DNA of 64,000 bases, from NCBI RefSeq assembly GCF_000829055.1, contig NZ_AP012544.1, positions 1,302,001 to 1,366,000 of the forward strand. The letters are read 5' to 3'. Below the pieces are notes generated by a model. The model worked only from the letters and a program-made list of their open reading frames with translations, had not been told where the DNA came from and searched no databases. This stretch comes from Lacticaseibacillus casei DSM 20011 = JCM 1134 = ATCC 393. Lineage in GTDB: Bacteria; Bacillota; Bacilli; Lactobacillales; Lactobacillaceae. Below, piece after piece: positions 46,362-56,702 of the stretch; position 1 is the first letter of the stretch, and each line of letters starts with the position of its first letter. The position numbers were made by a program, and so were the translations under genes.

Positions 46362-48062
46362 ATGTCTTTTGATGGAATCTTTACTCATGCCATGGCCCAA
46401 GAGCTTAACGGAATCTTAAGCGGAGGCCGTGTTGCTAAAATTCAACAGCCTTATGAAAACGAAGTCGTGATTACCATTCGCGCCGGGCGTAAAAATCATC
46501 CCCTGCTGCTGTCGGCCAATCCGCAGTATGCGCGGGTGCAAATTACCCATATTCCCTTTACGAATCCCGATGTTCCCGCTACCTTTACCATGACGCTGCG
46601 AAAGTATTTTAACGCCGCAACATTAACGGCAGTTCATCAGGTGCAAAACGATCGCGTGCTGCATTTTGAATTCTCAACGCGCGATGAACTGGGTGATGAG
46701 TTAGGACTGCGTTTGATTATCGAGATGATGGGCCGACACAGTAATATTTTTTTGGTTAGCAAGCGAACCGGAAAAATCATTGAGTTGATTCGCCACGTCT
46801 CGGCTGACCAGAATCGCTATCGCCCGTTGATGCCTGGTGCGCCGTATGTAGAGCCACCAAAACAGGACAAAATCAATCCGTTTGATGATCCTGATCGACT
46901 TTACCACGAACTAGAACGTCAAGTGACGCCAACGCTCAGCCGCGCCGCCTTGCTTCAGCAACATTATCAAGGGTTAGCCAAGGATTCTGCAGCGGAACTG
47001 GCTTTGCGCCTCAATCAAGGCGATGCTGGATGGGATGGCTTTTTCAAGGAACTTGAAGCGCCAGCGCCGACGATTACGACGCAAGGCAAAAAAGCGGTCT
47101 TTACTGCCATCCCCTATCAGTCGCTGTCAGGTGATCAGCAGCACTACCCGACCTTGAGTACGATGCTTGACGCGTATTATGAACAAAAAGCCGAGCACGA
47201 TTGCGTCTTGCAACAAGGCGGCAACTTGATTCATGTGATTAAAAACGTCATCGATAAAGACCGTAAAAAACAGCGTAAATTGAAACGCACGCTGGAGGAA
47301 ACGGAGAAGGCCGATGATTACCGCATTCGTGGCGAAATTCTGACGACGTATCTGAGTCAGGTGCAGCGTGGCATGACCAGCATCGAATTACCGAATTTTT
47401 ATGCGGATAACCAGCCGATTAAGATTACACTCTCGAATCAGCTCACGCCATCCCGCAATGCCCAGAAATATTTTGCCAAATACACGAAATTACGCAATGC
47501 GGTTACTCATGTGAACCAACAAATGCAGGAAAATCAGGAGGAACTCGATTATCTGGAAGGCATTATGGCCCAAATTAATGTGGCCAGCCCCAAGGATTTA
47601 GCCGATATTCGCCTTGAGCTGCAGCAGCAAGGCTATTTGCGGAAACAGAAGCAGAAGAAAGGTAACAAACACCAGAAAGTTTCCAAGCCGGATCAATTTT
47701 ATGCCAGTGATGGTACGAAAATCTGGGTGGGCAAAAATAATTTACAAAATGACCAACTGACTTTGCATACCGCCAAGAAAACTGATATTTGGCTGCATGT
47801 CAAGGATATTCCTGGCTCGCACGTCATTATCGACAGCAGTAAGCCCAGTGAGAAAACACTGCTAGAGGCGGCTAAACTGGCGGCATATTTTTCTAAAGCT
47901 CGGGAAAGTGCCAATGTTCCCGTTGATTGGATTGAAGTGAAGAAAATTCGTAAACCCAATGGCGCCAAACCCGGCTTTGTTGTTTACGAAGGGCAAAAAA
48001 CGGTGAGTGTCACGCCAGATGCTGAATTAGTCGACAAACTGCGCACCCTGCCAACGAAATAG
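46362..48062 (+). CDS. rqcH: RqcH-type NFACT protein (FbpA/Rqc2 homologue)
   Basis: 566 aa. N-terminal NFACT-N domain (MSFDGIFTHAMAQEL, GRVAKIQQPYENE), a charged central coiled coil at about residues 290-420, and the C-terminal NFACT-R domain (WVGKNNLQNDQLTLHTAKK, DIWLHVKDIPGSHVII). In Bacillus RqcH binds stalled 50S subunits and adds alanine tails for degradation; older annotations call it fibronectin-binding protein. ATG 46362 matches the family start; the frame extends up to 46332 without a better site. Confidence 0.93.
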   Translation: MSFDGIFTHAMAQELNGILSGGRVAKIQQPYENEVVITIRAGRKNHPLLLSANPQYARVQITHIPFTNPDVPATFTMTLRKYFNAATLTAVHQVQNDRVLHFEFSTRDELGDELGLRLIIEMMGRHSNIFLVSKRTGKIIELIRHVSADQNRYRPLMPGAPYVEPPKQDKINPFDDPDRLYHELERQVTPTLSRAALLQQHYQGLAKDSAAELALRLNQGDAGWDGFFKELEAPAPTITTQGKKAVFTAIPYQSLSGDQQHYPTLSTMLDAYYEQKAEHDCVLQQGGNLIHVIKNVIDKDRKKQRKLKRTLEETEKADDYRIRGEILTTYLSQVQRGMTSIELPNFYADNQPIKITLSNQLTPSRNAQKYFAKYTKLRNAVTHVNQQMQENQEELDYLEGIMAQINVASPKDLADIRLELQQQGYLRKQKQKKGNKHQKVSKPDQFYASDGTKIWVGKNNLQNDQLTLHTAKKTDIWLHVKDIPGSHVIIDSSKPSEKTLLEAAKLAAYFSKARESANVPVDWIEVKKIRKPNGAKPGFVVYEGQKTVSVTPDAELVDKLRTLPTK

Positions 48063-48075
48063 AAAGGGATTTTAA

Positions 48076-48387
48076 ATGACCAACACATCTGCACAAATTA
48101 GTCGACCGATTCAGGAACACATTATTGCCAACAAAGTTAAACATGGCTGGAACACGACCGATACCAATTTTGAAATGCTGCTCGCCTATCACGAAATGGC
48201 TGAACTAACCACAGCACTGCTTAAGCGTGATCAAGACAACATCGCTGAAGAACTGGCTGACGTCACTATTTATCTGCTCGGTATTGCCGAAATCAAAGGG
48301 ATTGATTTGGCTGAGGCGGTTAATGCAAAAGTTGCCATCAACGACCATCGTGTATACGATGCACAAGGGCATAAGCATCTTGAATGA
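48076..48387 (+). CDS. MazG-like family protein
   Basis: 103 aa, all-alpha. YHEMAELTTALLKRD and EELADVTIYLLGIAEIKGIDL provide the E-x-x-E and E-x-x-D acid pairs of the MazG-like nucleotide pyrophosphohydrolases, which clear aberrant nucleoside triphosphates. GAAAGGGA lies before the ATG. It follows rqcH by 13 bp, so the two are likely one transcript. A terminator follows. Confidence 0.85.
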   Translation: MTNTSAQISRPIQEHIIANKVKHGWNTTDTNFEMLLAYHEMAELTTALLKRDQDNIAEELADVTIYLLGIAEIKGIDLAEAVNAKVAINDHRVYDAQGHKHLE

Positions 48388-48437
48388 ACCAGTGTCTAGA
48401 TAAGATTGAGACTGCGCGATCATGTTCCACGGCCAAT

Positions 48438-48489
48438 AAAAAATGACCAAATATACCCGCTTGCGATTGGGGATATTTGGTCATTTTTT
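48438..48489. terminator. Terminator after the MazG-like gene
   Basis: A 17-bp perfect stem AAAAAATGACCAAATAT / ATATTTGGTCATTTTTT, usable from both strands; the PTS pseudogene converges on it. Confidence 0.9.
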
Positions 48490-48527
48490 GGTTACTATTT
48501 TTGGATATTTTTTAGAATGCGTCTTTA

Positions 48528-49664
48528 CTAACCCAAAAATTTGAAAACAACTCGGCTGTCGAACAATTTTAGCATCTTTTCAAATAGCACTTTGCTTAGC
48601 AATGCTGCCGCGATTGGAATAGCAATTCAGCAAAGTAAAACCAGCGGAATTGCCAACCCAGCATCCATGGCCGCAAGTGGGCCGACCATGCCAACAATCC
48701 CGAAGCCGGCCGACTGTGGCGTCCCGCTGATTGACAATAACGCGACCGGAATTGCGGAGATGATCGCCGTGAACAAACATGGCAATAGGATAATCGGATG
48801 CTTAAACAGATTGGGCATCATGATTTTCATCCCGCCTAGTGCAATGGCAATCGTGACGCCAGATTTGTTGACCTTCCAGGAATAAACCACCAGTGCCAAG
48901 GCTGTAGCGGCAACACCCATCGCCGACGCGCCTGCCGAAACGCCGTGAAGTTGGATCGCCAGCCCGATAGCAACAGTTGAAATCGGACTGACAATTAAAA
49001 TGGCAAAAGAACAGGAGATCAGAACAGTCCATTAGGATCGGTTGCAAAGTGGCGGAGCTATTGATGACATCGCCGATCGCGGTAGTGAAAGCTGCGATGA
49101 ATGGCAGCAACAGTACCCCAATATAGGCAACGCCACACCGACTAGAATTGGCATAGCAATGACAGCCGTTGAACCAAACCGATCTTTCACCCATAGCAAG
49201 ACTAAGACAGCGATTGATGCCGTAATCATGGTATTGATCAAATCGCCGGTCCCGGCACCAACATAGGCTTTCGTGGCCGGGTTGAATTTCACGACGCCTG
49301 AGCCAACAAACGCTGCCCCTGCCGTTACCATCATTTGCAAAGGCTTCAGTTCAAATTGCAGCGCGATTAAGCCGCCAATAATTAAGGGGGTGGCAATTTG
49401 AAAAATGGCTGCGACTTGCGTCAAGGTCACTGCGAATGTGTTCGTTCCAAAATATTTGAGAATGCCGGACAAAACCGCGTTTGGAATTAGTCCAATAATG
49501 ACTCCTAACGCTGTTCCTGATAAAACCTTATTAATAAATGCCGTCACTGTCATACTGGCTGCCTGAGTAGTCGTCGCGTGAGAACCTCGCTTTCCTTGCA
49601 TCGGTGCGTCAGCAAGTGTTTCGGCTGCAGCTGGCATTCCTTTTGTTGTTGAATCTCCTGCCAT
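48528..49664 (-). pseudogene. PTS EIIC-type (PfoR-like) membrane protein gene with two frameshifts and a stop
   Basis: Starting at ATG 49664 (AAGGGGGG upstream) the frame gives MAGDSTTKGMPAAAETLADA and several membrane helices up to VGVALP. A lost base near 49127 shifts it; the next frame continues YIGVLLLPFIAAFTTAIGDV. An extra G near 49033 shifts again to LISCSFAILIVSPISTV and GVAATALALVVYSW, then a TGA near 48629 replaces a Trp codon. Joined, about 378 aa of a family II EIIC-like sugar permease. Three independent lesions make real decay likely. Confidence 0.82.
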
Positions 49665-50074
49665 TGAATTCCCCCCTTAATAAGAATGTAATGAGAATAT
49701 TAACAGAAGATGTGCAGATAAGTCTAGCGTTAGATTGAAATTAATTAATGGGATTTTTCTGTTATACATCAGTGGACATTGCAATGGTCGCAACGATAAA
49801 TTGTAGTCGTAAAATTAACCGTTTTGGCCGTCAATACGTGAACTTTGGATCAAGGGAAACCCACTTATTAATTCAATTTTAAAAGGGCATATTCAGTATT
49901 TGCTGGACATCTTTAGACGCGATTGTGATTCAATGATCGTTATCAGGAAGCACTGCGCTTAATATGAAACAGTCATTATGCTCAGCTGTTTGCAATTGCA
50001 CTTTTAATGATAGTCATAGCCAACGCACGAAAATTGCAAAACGTCATCGTAGCTTTAGAAACATTTCAACAAAG
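49665..50074. other. Gene-free stretch between the PTS pseudogene and pyrE
   Basis: About 410 bp, AT-rich. The part next to 49664 should hold the old promoter of the PTS gene. I see no gene, tRNA or recognised RNA in the remainder, nor a clear remnant. Confidence 0.5.
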
Positions 50075-50075
50075 A

Positions 50076-50124
50076 AAGGCCCTGTCAGCAATGTTGAAAA
50101 TCAACAGTGCTGACAGGGCCTTTC
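50076..50124 (-). terminator. Terminator of the pyr operon
   Basis: AAAGGCCCTGTCAGCA-TGTTGA / TCAACA-TGCTGACAGGGCCTTT, a very strong stem about 40 bp beyond the pyrE stop. Confidence 0.9.
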
Positions 50125-50162
50125 CGATTAAATTTTGATGAATATGCTCGACGGCCTAGCGA

Positions 50163-50804
50163 TTATTGGAACCGATCGCCCCACTTGGCGGGATCCTCAC
50201 GCCATTGATGTAAGGAACTTAGCTGCTGAGTCGTAATGGCGCCTTGAGCTTCAGCAGTTTGAATGAGCGCCGTATAGTTGGTCAGCGTGAAGAATGGCAA
50301 GCCTGCTTTGGCGAAGTTAGCGGTCACTGCTGCCAGCTGATAACTGAAGATTGCTGCGACCCCCAGAACGTTGACACCGTCTTTTTGCGCTGCGGCCACG
50401 GCACTGAGCACGGAACCGCCCGTCGATAGCAGGTCATCAATGACGACCAGCTTGGCGTCTTCAGGAAGGTGCCCTTCAATCTGTCTCCCCTGCCCGTGGT
50501 CTTTAGGCTTACTCCGAATATAAACCAATGGCAAGTTCAGCAGATTGGCGACTAAAGCCGCATGCGGAATCCCGGCAGTGGCCACCCCACCGATGGCCGT
50601 CACGTCCGGGTAATGAGCCACGATTTCCTGGGCTAAGCCGGCCGCAATTTTACTGCGAACGTCAGGGTAACCGATAGTGAGACGATTATCGGTATAAATT
50701 GGACTTTTTAACCCGCTTGCCCAAGTAAATGGTTCTTCGGGACGTAATGTGACGGCTTTGATGCGGAGTAAATCGCTGGCAACTTGGTTTTCTAGTTTAG
50801 TCAT
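50163..50804 (-). CDS. pyrE: Orotate phosphoribosyltransferase
   Basis: Joins orotate to PRPP to give OMP. 213 aa; PRPP-binding VVIDDLLSTGGSV, FTWASGLKSPIYTDNR near the N-terminus and IRSKPKDHGQGRQIEG. ATG 50804 overlaps the pyrF stop by eight bases; the longer frame to 50885 lies inside pyrF and is rejected. Last gene of the pyr operon. Confidence 0.96.
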   Translation of the reverse strand: MTKLENQVASDLLRIKAVTLRPEEPFTWASGLKSPIYTDNRLTIGYPDVRSKIAAGLAQEIVAHYPDVTAIGGVATAGIPHAALVANLLNLPLVYIRSKPKDHGQGRQIEGHLPEDAKLVVIDDLLSTGGSVLSAVAAAQKDGVNVLGVAAIFSYQLAAVTANFAKAGLPFFTLTNYTALIQTAEAQGAITTQQLSSLHQWREDPAKWGDRFQ

Positions 50805-51516
50805 GTGCTGTTTCCCACGCTTTCTTAATCGATTGATAGGCTTCAACTGGATCAGGTGCCTGTGTGATCGGGCGGCCGACAACAATGGCCGAACTGCCTA
50901 ACCGTTTGGCTCGACCCGGTGTGACGACCCGTTTTTGGTCGCCGATGGCGGCACCGTGTGGCCGGATGCCTGGTGTGACCACGAGAAATTCAGGTTTAGT
51001 CACACTGCGGATCAATGGCGTTTCTAAGGCGCTGGCAACAACGCCGTCTGCATCACTGGCCTGCGCGATGGCCGCTAAGTGTTGAACTGCCTGATTCAGC
51101 GGCACGTCGATGGACAATTGGTTTTCCAACATGGTTTGATCAGTTGAGGTCAGGTGGGTAATGGCGAGCATTTTAGGCGCCGGATGATTCGGGGCTTTAG
51201 CTCCTGCCAACAATCCGCGTTTGGCTGCCAGCATCATTTCCTTACCGCCGGCTGCGTGGACGGTTGTTAGTGCCACACCTAATTTACCTAATTGCCAAGC
51301 GGCTTTTTCAACCGTGTTCGGAATATCATGAAGTTTCAAATCGAGAAAGATATCAACCGGGTGTGCTGCCTGAATGGCGGTAATAATCGCTGGCCCTTCA
51401 GCATAGAAAAGTTCCATCCCGATTTTGACGAAAAGCCGTTCATCTTTGGGAAAACGCCCCAAAAAATCAAGTGTGGTCACCTGATCTTTAAAATCGAGTG
51501 CAATGATAGGTGTCAT
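50797..51516 (-). CDS. pyrF: Orotidine 5'-phosphate decarboxylase
   Basis: Last step to UMP. TIM barrel of 239 aa; catalytic Lys-Asp array in FLDLKLHDIPNTV, IALDFKD at the start and VTPGIRPHGAAIGDQKRV near the end with the phosphate-binding Arg. Overlaps pyrD by 4 bp and pyrE by 8 bp. Confidence 0.96.
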   Translation of the reverse strand: MTPIIALDFKDQVTTLDFLGRFPKDERLFVKIGMELFYAEGPAIITAIQAAHPVDIFLDLKLHDIPNTVEKAAWQLGKLGVALTTVHAAGGKEMMLAAKRGLLAGAKAPNHPAPKMLAITHLTSTDQTMLENQLSIDVPLNQAVQHLAAIAQASDADGVVASALETPLIRSVTKPEFLVVTPGIRPHGAAIGDQKRVVTPGRAKRLGSSAIVVGRPITQAPDPVEAYQSIKKAWETAHD

Positions 51517-52382
51517 ACCGCCTGTCCTTCCTGAATGCGTGCAAATGCTGCGGCAATTTTAGGAATTGCCTTTTCTTCGTAGTAATTGGCCGATCCGATT
51601 GCGACTGCTTGGGCGCCTGCAGCTAACATCTCAGCAGCATCATGGCCGGAGCTAACCCCACCCATGCCGACAATTGGAACGTGAACAGTGTGGGCAACTT
51701 GATAAACCAGATGCAGTGCTATCGTTAGAATGGCCGGACCGGAAACGCCACCGGTTACATTGTCCAAAACTGGTCGGCCAGTGTGAACATCCAAGCGCAT
51801 GCCCACCAGCGTGTTAATCAAGGAGATGCCATCTGCACCAGCGGCTTCGACTGCTTTAGCAATCACGGTGATGTCAGTGATATTAGACGTGAGTTTAACG
51901 AAAATCGGGACCGAACTGGCTTCCTTGACAGCGCGCGTGACGGCCGCAGCAACCACCGAATCCGTACCAAACGCCATCCCACCTTGTTTCACATTTGGGC
52001 AGGAAATGTTAACTTCCAGAGCTTTGACATTTGGGGCCGCGCTCAACTTTTTAGCAACCGCTGCATATTCAGCAACATCGGCACCGGCAATGCTTGCGAT
52101 GATTGGCAGATCAGGATAGTTCTTTGCCAGCCAAGGCAGTTTTTCGCGTAACACAACCTCGGATCCTGGATTCTTCAACCCGACTGCATTCAGTGTACTG
52201 CTCGGGCCGTCAGCAAAAATCTTGCCTTGGTTGCCAACCCGTGGCAATAAGGTGGTTGATTTGGTCACCAATGCCCCCAGCAGATTCAAATCATATTGTT
52301 TGGCGTATTGTTCGCCAAAACCGAATGTCCCGCTGGCGGGCATGAACGGATTCTTCATCGTAAAGCCGGGTAATTGAATCAT
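51513..52382 (-). CDS. pyrD: Dihydroorotate dehydrogenase, class 1B catalytic subunit
   Basis: Oxidises dihydroorotate to orotate with FMN. 289 aa. PASGTFGFGEQYAKQYD, TKSTTLLPR and NISCPNVKQGGMAFG (catalytic Cys) match the PyrDB type; GMGGVSSGHDAAEM binds FMN phosphate. Class 1B enzymes normally work with PyrK, the iron-sulfur/FAD subunit, whose gene usually precedes pyrD. Here carB ends only 52 bp upstream, so pyrK is not in the operon. Confidence 0.93.
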   Translation of the reverse strand: MIQLPGFTMKNPFMPASGTFGFGEQYAKQYDLNLLGALVTKSTTLLPRVGNQGKIFADGPSSTLNAVGLKNPGSEVVLREKLPWLAKNYPDLPIIASIAGADVAEYAAVAKKLSAAPNVKALEVNISCPNVKQGGMAFGTDSVVAAAVTRAVKEASSVPIFVKLTSNITDITVIAKAVEAAGADGISLINTLVGMRLDVHTGRPVLDNVTGGVSGPAILTIALHLVYQVAHTVHVPIVGMGGVSSGHDAAEMLAAGAQAVAIGSANYYEEKAIPKIAAAFARIQEGQAV

Positions 52383-52434
52383 GTGATGCTGCCTCCTTTA
52401 TTGTAACGGTTGCTACTGCCGGCAGTTGTCGGTT

Positions 52435-55400
52435 TTAACTTCTAATCGGTGTCATCGAGAATGCCCGTGATTCCAAGACCTTCAAAATAGCATCTGCGGT
52501 ATCGAGGCTTGTCATCAATGGTACGCCATGTTCGATAGCAGTTTCCCGAATGCGGAACCCATCACTTGAGGTCTTCTTGTCGGCGGTCATGGTGTTGATC
52601 ACCAACTGAATCTTGCGGTCGGCAATGTCTTCCAAAATAGTTTCTTTGCCGCTATCAAGTTTTTCGATGGTTTCAACCGTAATCCCGGCTTTTTCAAATG
52701 CTTTGGCTGTGCCGCTGGTGGCGACCAGCTGGTAACCGACTTCGCGGAACCGTTTGGCCAGTTCGGTTGCTTCGGCTTTATCAGCGTCTTTAACCGTGAT
52801 TAACGCGCGGCCGAATTGTGGCAAGTGCATGCCGGCTGCTTCGAATGCTTTATACAAAGCTTTGGCTAGGGTGGTATCACTGCCCATAACTTCGCCGGTG
52901 GACTTCATTTCCGGTCCTAACAAGCTATCGACGTGATTCAACTTGGAGAAGCTGAACACCGGTGCTTTGACGTGGATCCCTGCCTGATTTGGCAGTAAGC
53001 CCGTTTTAAAGCCCTGTTCCTTCAGACTCAATCCAAGAATGGCCAAGGTCGCAACTTGTGCCAGTTTGACATTGGTTACTTTACTTAAGAAAGGAACGGT
53101 GCGGCTGGCCCGCGGGTTGACTTCGATGACATACGCTTTGCCTTGATGAATGATGAATTGGACGTTCATCAAGCCGATGCAGTTCAAAGCCCGTGAAAGT
53201 TTGATCGTTGCATCGGTGATCTGGTCAATGATGTCCTGACTGAAGGTTTGCGGCGGATAAACAGCCATCGAGTCGCCGCTGTGAATGCCGGCGCGTTCGA
53301 TATGTTCCATGATCCCCGGCAAAACCACTGTCTCACCATCGGAGATGCAATCAACTTCGCATTCTTTGCCGACCAGATAGTGATCAATCAAAACCGGATG
53401 ATCGTGGGAAACCGACACAGCCCGATCAATGTAACTGGCTAATTCATCGGCATCATGCACGATTTCCATCGCCCGACCGCCTAATACGTAACTTGGCCGA
53501 ACCAAAACCGGGTAACCAATCTTGTCTGCAACTGCCAGTGCACCGGCTTTATCGGTTGCGGTACCGCCTTCTGGTTGCGGTAACTTCAATTGTTTGATGA
53601 CTTGATCAAACAGATCCCGATCTTCCGCCCGATTAAGATTCTCAACGGAGGTGCCCAGAATTTTAATGCCGCGTTTAGCCAGTGGTTCCGCCAGATTAAT
53701 CGCTGTTTGGCCGCCAAACTGCACGATCACGCCTTCTGGTTGTTCCAGGTCAATGACGTTCAGAACATCTTCAAGGGTTAATGGTTCAAAATACAGCTTA
53801 TCCGCAATCGAAAAGTCAGTGGAAACCGTTTCTGGATTGCTGTTCATGATGATCGCTTCATAGCCGGCTTTTTGAATGGCCTTAACGCTGTGAACCGTTG
53901 CATAATCGAATTCGACCCCCTGGCCAATCCGAATCGGACCGGAACCGATGACTAAGACGCTCGGCTTATCGCTTTTGAAGCTTTCCGTGCTGCTTTCATA
54001 AGTGCTGTAGTAATACGGGGTATCACTGGCAAATTCGCCGGCGCAGGTATCGACCATTTTGTAAACCGGTAAAATGTGCTGTTCCTTGCGCATTTGCCGA
54101 ATCTGATCCGCATGTAAGCCCCAAAGCTGGGCAATCTCTTCATCAGCAAAACCATAACGCTTTGCTTCAGCGAGCAACGGCAAATCGGCTTTATGCGCAG
54201 CCAGTTCCCGTTCCAATTCGACGATGTGTTTAATCTTGTCGAGGAAGAATGGGTTCATTTTGGATAATTCGGCGACTTCATCGATGGTATAATCCCGCCG
54301 AAATGCTTCAGCCAGATAAAAGAGCCGTTCGTCGTTGGCTTGAATGATATGCTTACTTAATTCATCGTCACTGAGCTTGGCAAAAGCCGGACGGCGGGGA
54401 TGAATGAGGCCGACTTCAAGTGAGCGTACCGCTTTTAGCAGACTTTCTTCAAGCGTTCGGCCGATCGCCATGACTTCACCGGTGGCCTTCATTTGGGTAC
54501 CGAGGGTGCGGTCGCCATTTTCAAATTTATCGAATGGAAAACGTGGTAATTTGGTAACCACGTAATCCAAGGCTGGTTCGAATTCAGCCCAGGTTTTTTT
54601 GGTGACCGGATTCTTGATTTCGTCCAGATGCAAGCCGACCGCAATTTTGGCAGCCATTTTAGCAATCGGATAACCGGTGGCCTTGGAAGCTAGCGCGCTG
54701 GAACGGGAGACCCGGGGATTGACTTCGATGACATAGTACTTGAAGCTGTTGCGATCAAGGGCAAACTGAACGTTGCAGCCGCCTTCGATCATCAACGCAC
54801 GAATGATCTTTAAGGCTGAGTCACGCAACATCTGGACTTCTTTATCCGTGAGCGTTTGTGTTGGCGCGAAGACCATTGAATCGCCGGTATGCACACCGAC
54901 TGGATCGAAGTTTTCCATGTTGCAGACCACAATGGCGGAATCGGAAGCATCGCGCATGACTTCGAATTCGATTTCCTTATAGCCGGCAATGGAACGCTCG
55001 GTCAACACTTGGGTGACCGGGCTCAGGTTCAAACCGTTTTCGGCAATTTCGGCCAGCTCTTTTTCATTATCGGCAATACCGCCGCCTGTGCCGCCCATGG
55101 TGAAGGCTGGGCGAATGATGACAGGAAAGCCGATTTTGTCGGCAAACTCCTGTGCTTCATCCACGTTGTTGGCGATGGCGGACTCCGGAACCGGCTCGTG
55201 GAGTTTTTGCATCAGATTTTTGAACAATTCGCGGTCTTCGGCTTGATCGATTGCGCTGAGCTTGGTGCCCAGCAATTCGATGCCGAGTTCGTCCAAAATG
55301 CCGGTATTGCTTAACTTCATGGCAAGGTTCAAACCGATTTGGCCGCCGATTGTTGGCAAAATGGCATCTGGCAACTCTTTACGCAAGATCTGGCTGACGA

Positions 55401-55617
55401 ATTCGACGGTCAACGGCTCGATATAAACTCCATCCGCGATTTCCGTGTCGGTCATGATGGTGGCCGGATTGGAGTTTACCAAAACAACTTCATAGCCTTC
55501 TTCACGTAAGGCAAGACAAGCCTGAGTCCCCGAGTAATCAAATTCTGCGGCCTGACCGATGATAATCGGACCTGAGCCGATCACTAAGATTTTATGAATA
55601 TCTTGACGTTTTGGCAT
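52435..55617 (-). CDS. carB: Carbamoyl phosphate synthase large subunit
   Basis: Makes carbamoyl phosphate from bicarbonate, ammonia and two ATP. 1060 aa with two homologous ATP-grasp halves ([17 protein letters not shown] motif at residue 12 and again near 555 as [19 protein letters not shown]), the oligomerisation domain between, and a C-terminal MGS-like allosteric domain (about residues 930-1060). AAAGGA at the carA stop serves its ATG. As it sits in the pyr operon it is the pyrimidine (PyrAB) form. Confidence 0.96.
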   Translation of the reverse strand: MPKRQDIHKILVIGSGPIIIGQAAEFDYSGTQACLALREEGYEVVLVNSNPATIMTDTEIADGVYIEPLTVEFVSQILRKELPDAILPTIGGQIGLNLAMKLSNTGILDELGIELLGTKLSAIDQAEDRELFKNLMQKLHEPVPESAIANNVDEAQEFADKIGFPVIIRPAFTMGGTGGGIADNEKELAEIAENGLNLSPVTQVLTERSIAGYKEIEFEVMRDASDSAIVVCNMENFDPVGVHTGDSMVFAPTQTLTDKEVQMLRDSALKIIRALMIEGGCNVQFALDRNSFKYYVIEVNPRVSRSSALASKATGYPIAKMAAKIAVGLHLDEIKNPVTKKTWAEFEPALDYVVTKLPRFPFDKFENGDRTLGTQMKATGEVMAIGRTLEESLLKAVRSLEVGLIHPRRPAFAKLSDDELSKHIIQANDERLFYLAEAFRRDYTIDEVAELSKMNPFFLDKIKHIVELERELAAHKADLPLLAEAKRYGFADEEIAQLWGLHADQIRQMRKEQHILPVYKMVDTCAGEFASDTPYYYSTYESSTESFKSDKPSVLVIGSGPIRIGQGVEFDYATVHSVKAIQKAGYEAIIMNSNPETVSTDFSIADKLYFEPLTLEDVLNVIDLEQPEGVIVQFGGQTAINLAEPLAKRGIKILGTSVENLNRAEDRDLFDQVIKQLKLPQPEGGTATDKAGALAVADKIGYPVLVRPSYVLGGRAMEIVHDADELASYIDRAVSVSHDHPVLIDHYLVGKECEVDCISDGETVVLPGIMEHIERAGIHSGDSMAVYPPQTFSQDIIDQITDATIKLSRALNCIGLMNVQFIIHQGKAYVIEVNPRASRTVPFLSKVTNVKLAQVATLAILGLSLKEQGFKTGLLPNQAGIHVKAPVFSFSKLNHVDSLLGPEMKSTGEVMGSDTTLAKALYKAFEAAGMHLPQFGRALITVKDADKAEATELAKRFREVGYQLVATSGTAKAFEKAGITVETIEKLDSGKETILEDIADRKIQLVINTMTADKKTSSDGFRIRETAIEHGVPLMTSLDTADAILKVLESRAFSMTPIRS

Positions 55618-55619
55618 GA

Positions 55620-56702
55620 TTATCCTTTCTGCGTACGATCTGAAAATGCATCCATCATTTCCATAAACTCATCAAAAAGATGGTCGGCGTCATGTGGACC
55701 CGGAGCAGCATCTGGATGGAACTGAACCGTAAAGGCTGGGTACAACCGGTGGCGTAAGCCTTCTACCGTACCATCATTGATTTCAACGTGGGTGACTAAT
55801 AAGGTGGCTGGATCAATGCTGTCCGGATCAACGGCATAACCGTGGTTTTGGCTGGTAAAATCGATACGGCCAGTCGCAATCTCGCGAACCGGATGATTAA
55901 ACCCGCGATGACCATATTTCATCTTAAAAGTATCAGCACCGTTGGCCAAAGCAAACAACTGGTGGCCGAGGCAAATCCCGAATAACGGAATTTTACCTTC
56001 AATGCCGCGAATCATATCCAGCGCTTCCGGCACATCTTTTGGATCACCGGGGCCATTGGTCAGCATCACGCCATCCGGGGCCAACTCAAGAATGGTGGCA
56101 GCTGTTGTCGTCGCTGGCAACACGGTCACGTTGCATCGGCGCTTGGCCAATTCCCGTAAAATGCTATGCTTGAGGCCAAAATCGATGACCACCACATTGC
56201 GGCCGGTACCAGGTGCTGGATAGGCTTGCTGAGTCGAAACCTGTTGCACCTGATTCTTCGGAAGCACCAACGCTTTGAGTTGATCAAAAGCATGTTCATC
56301 GGCTGCATCCACAATGCTGGCCTTCATGGCGCCGACTTCCCGAATTTTCTTGGTCAGAGCACGGGTGTCAACACCGCTGATGCCGGGAATATGTTTGCGT
56401 TTAAGAAACTCATCGAGTGTCATTTGACTGCGCCAGTTACCGGTGACCCTGGCTACCTCGCGCACCACGATGCCTTTGGCGGTGGGATCAATGCTTTCAT
56501 AATCATCGCGGTTGATCCCTACATTGCCGATAAGCGGCTGAGTGAAGGTAATGATCTGGCCATTGTAACTTTGGTCGGTAATCGTTTCCTGATAACCGCT
56601 CATGCCGGTGTTAAACACAATTTCGCCGGTTGTGACGGTTTCCGCACCAAAGCCGACGCCAGGAAAAACGCTGCCGTCTTCAAGAATTAAATAGCGCTTC
56701 AT
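55620..56702 (-). CDS. carA: Carbamoyl phosphate synthase small subunit
   Basis: Glutaminase that feeds ammonia to CarB. 360 aa. Nucleophile Cys in [11 protein letters not shown] and the His in [12 protein letters not shown]. The residue after HP is Asp where E. coli CarA has the triad Glu (HPEASPGPHD). [19 protein letters not shown] is the conserved N-terminal part. Overlaps pyrC by four bases. Confidence 0.95.
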   Translation of the reverse strand: MKRYLILEDGSVFPGVGFGAETVTTGEIVFNTGMSGYQETITDQSYNGQIITFTQPLIGNVGINRDDYESIDPTAKGIVVREVARVTGNWRSQMTLDEFLKRKHIPGISGVDTRALTKKIREVGAMKASIVDAADEHAFDQLKALVLPKNQVQQVSTQQAYPAPGTGRNVVVIDFGLKHSILRELAKRRCNVTVLPATTTAATILELAPDGVMLTNGPGDPKDVPEALDMIRGIEGKIPLFGICLGHQLFALANGADTFKMKYGHRGFNHPVREIATGRIDFTSQNHGYAVDPDSIDPATLLVTHVEINDGTVEGLRHRLYPAFTVQFHPDAAPGPHDADHLFDEFMEMMDAFSDRTQKG

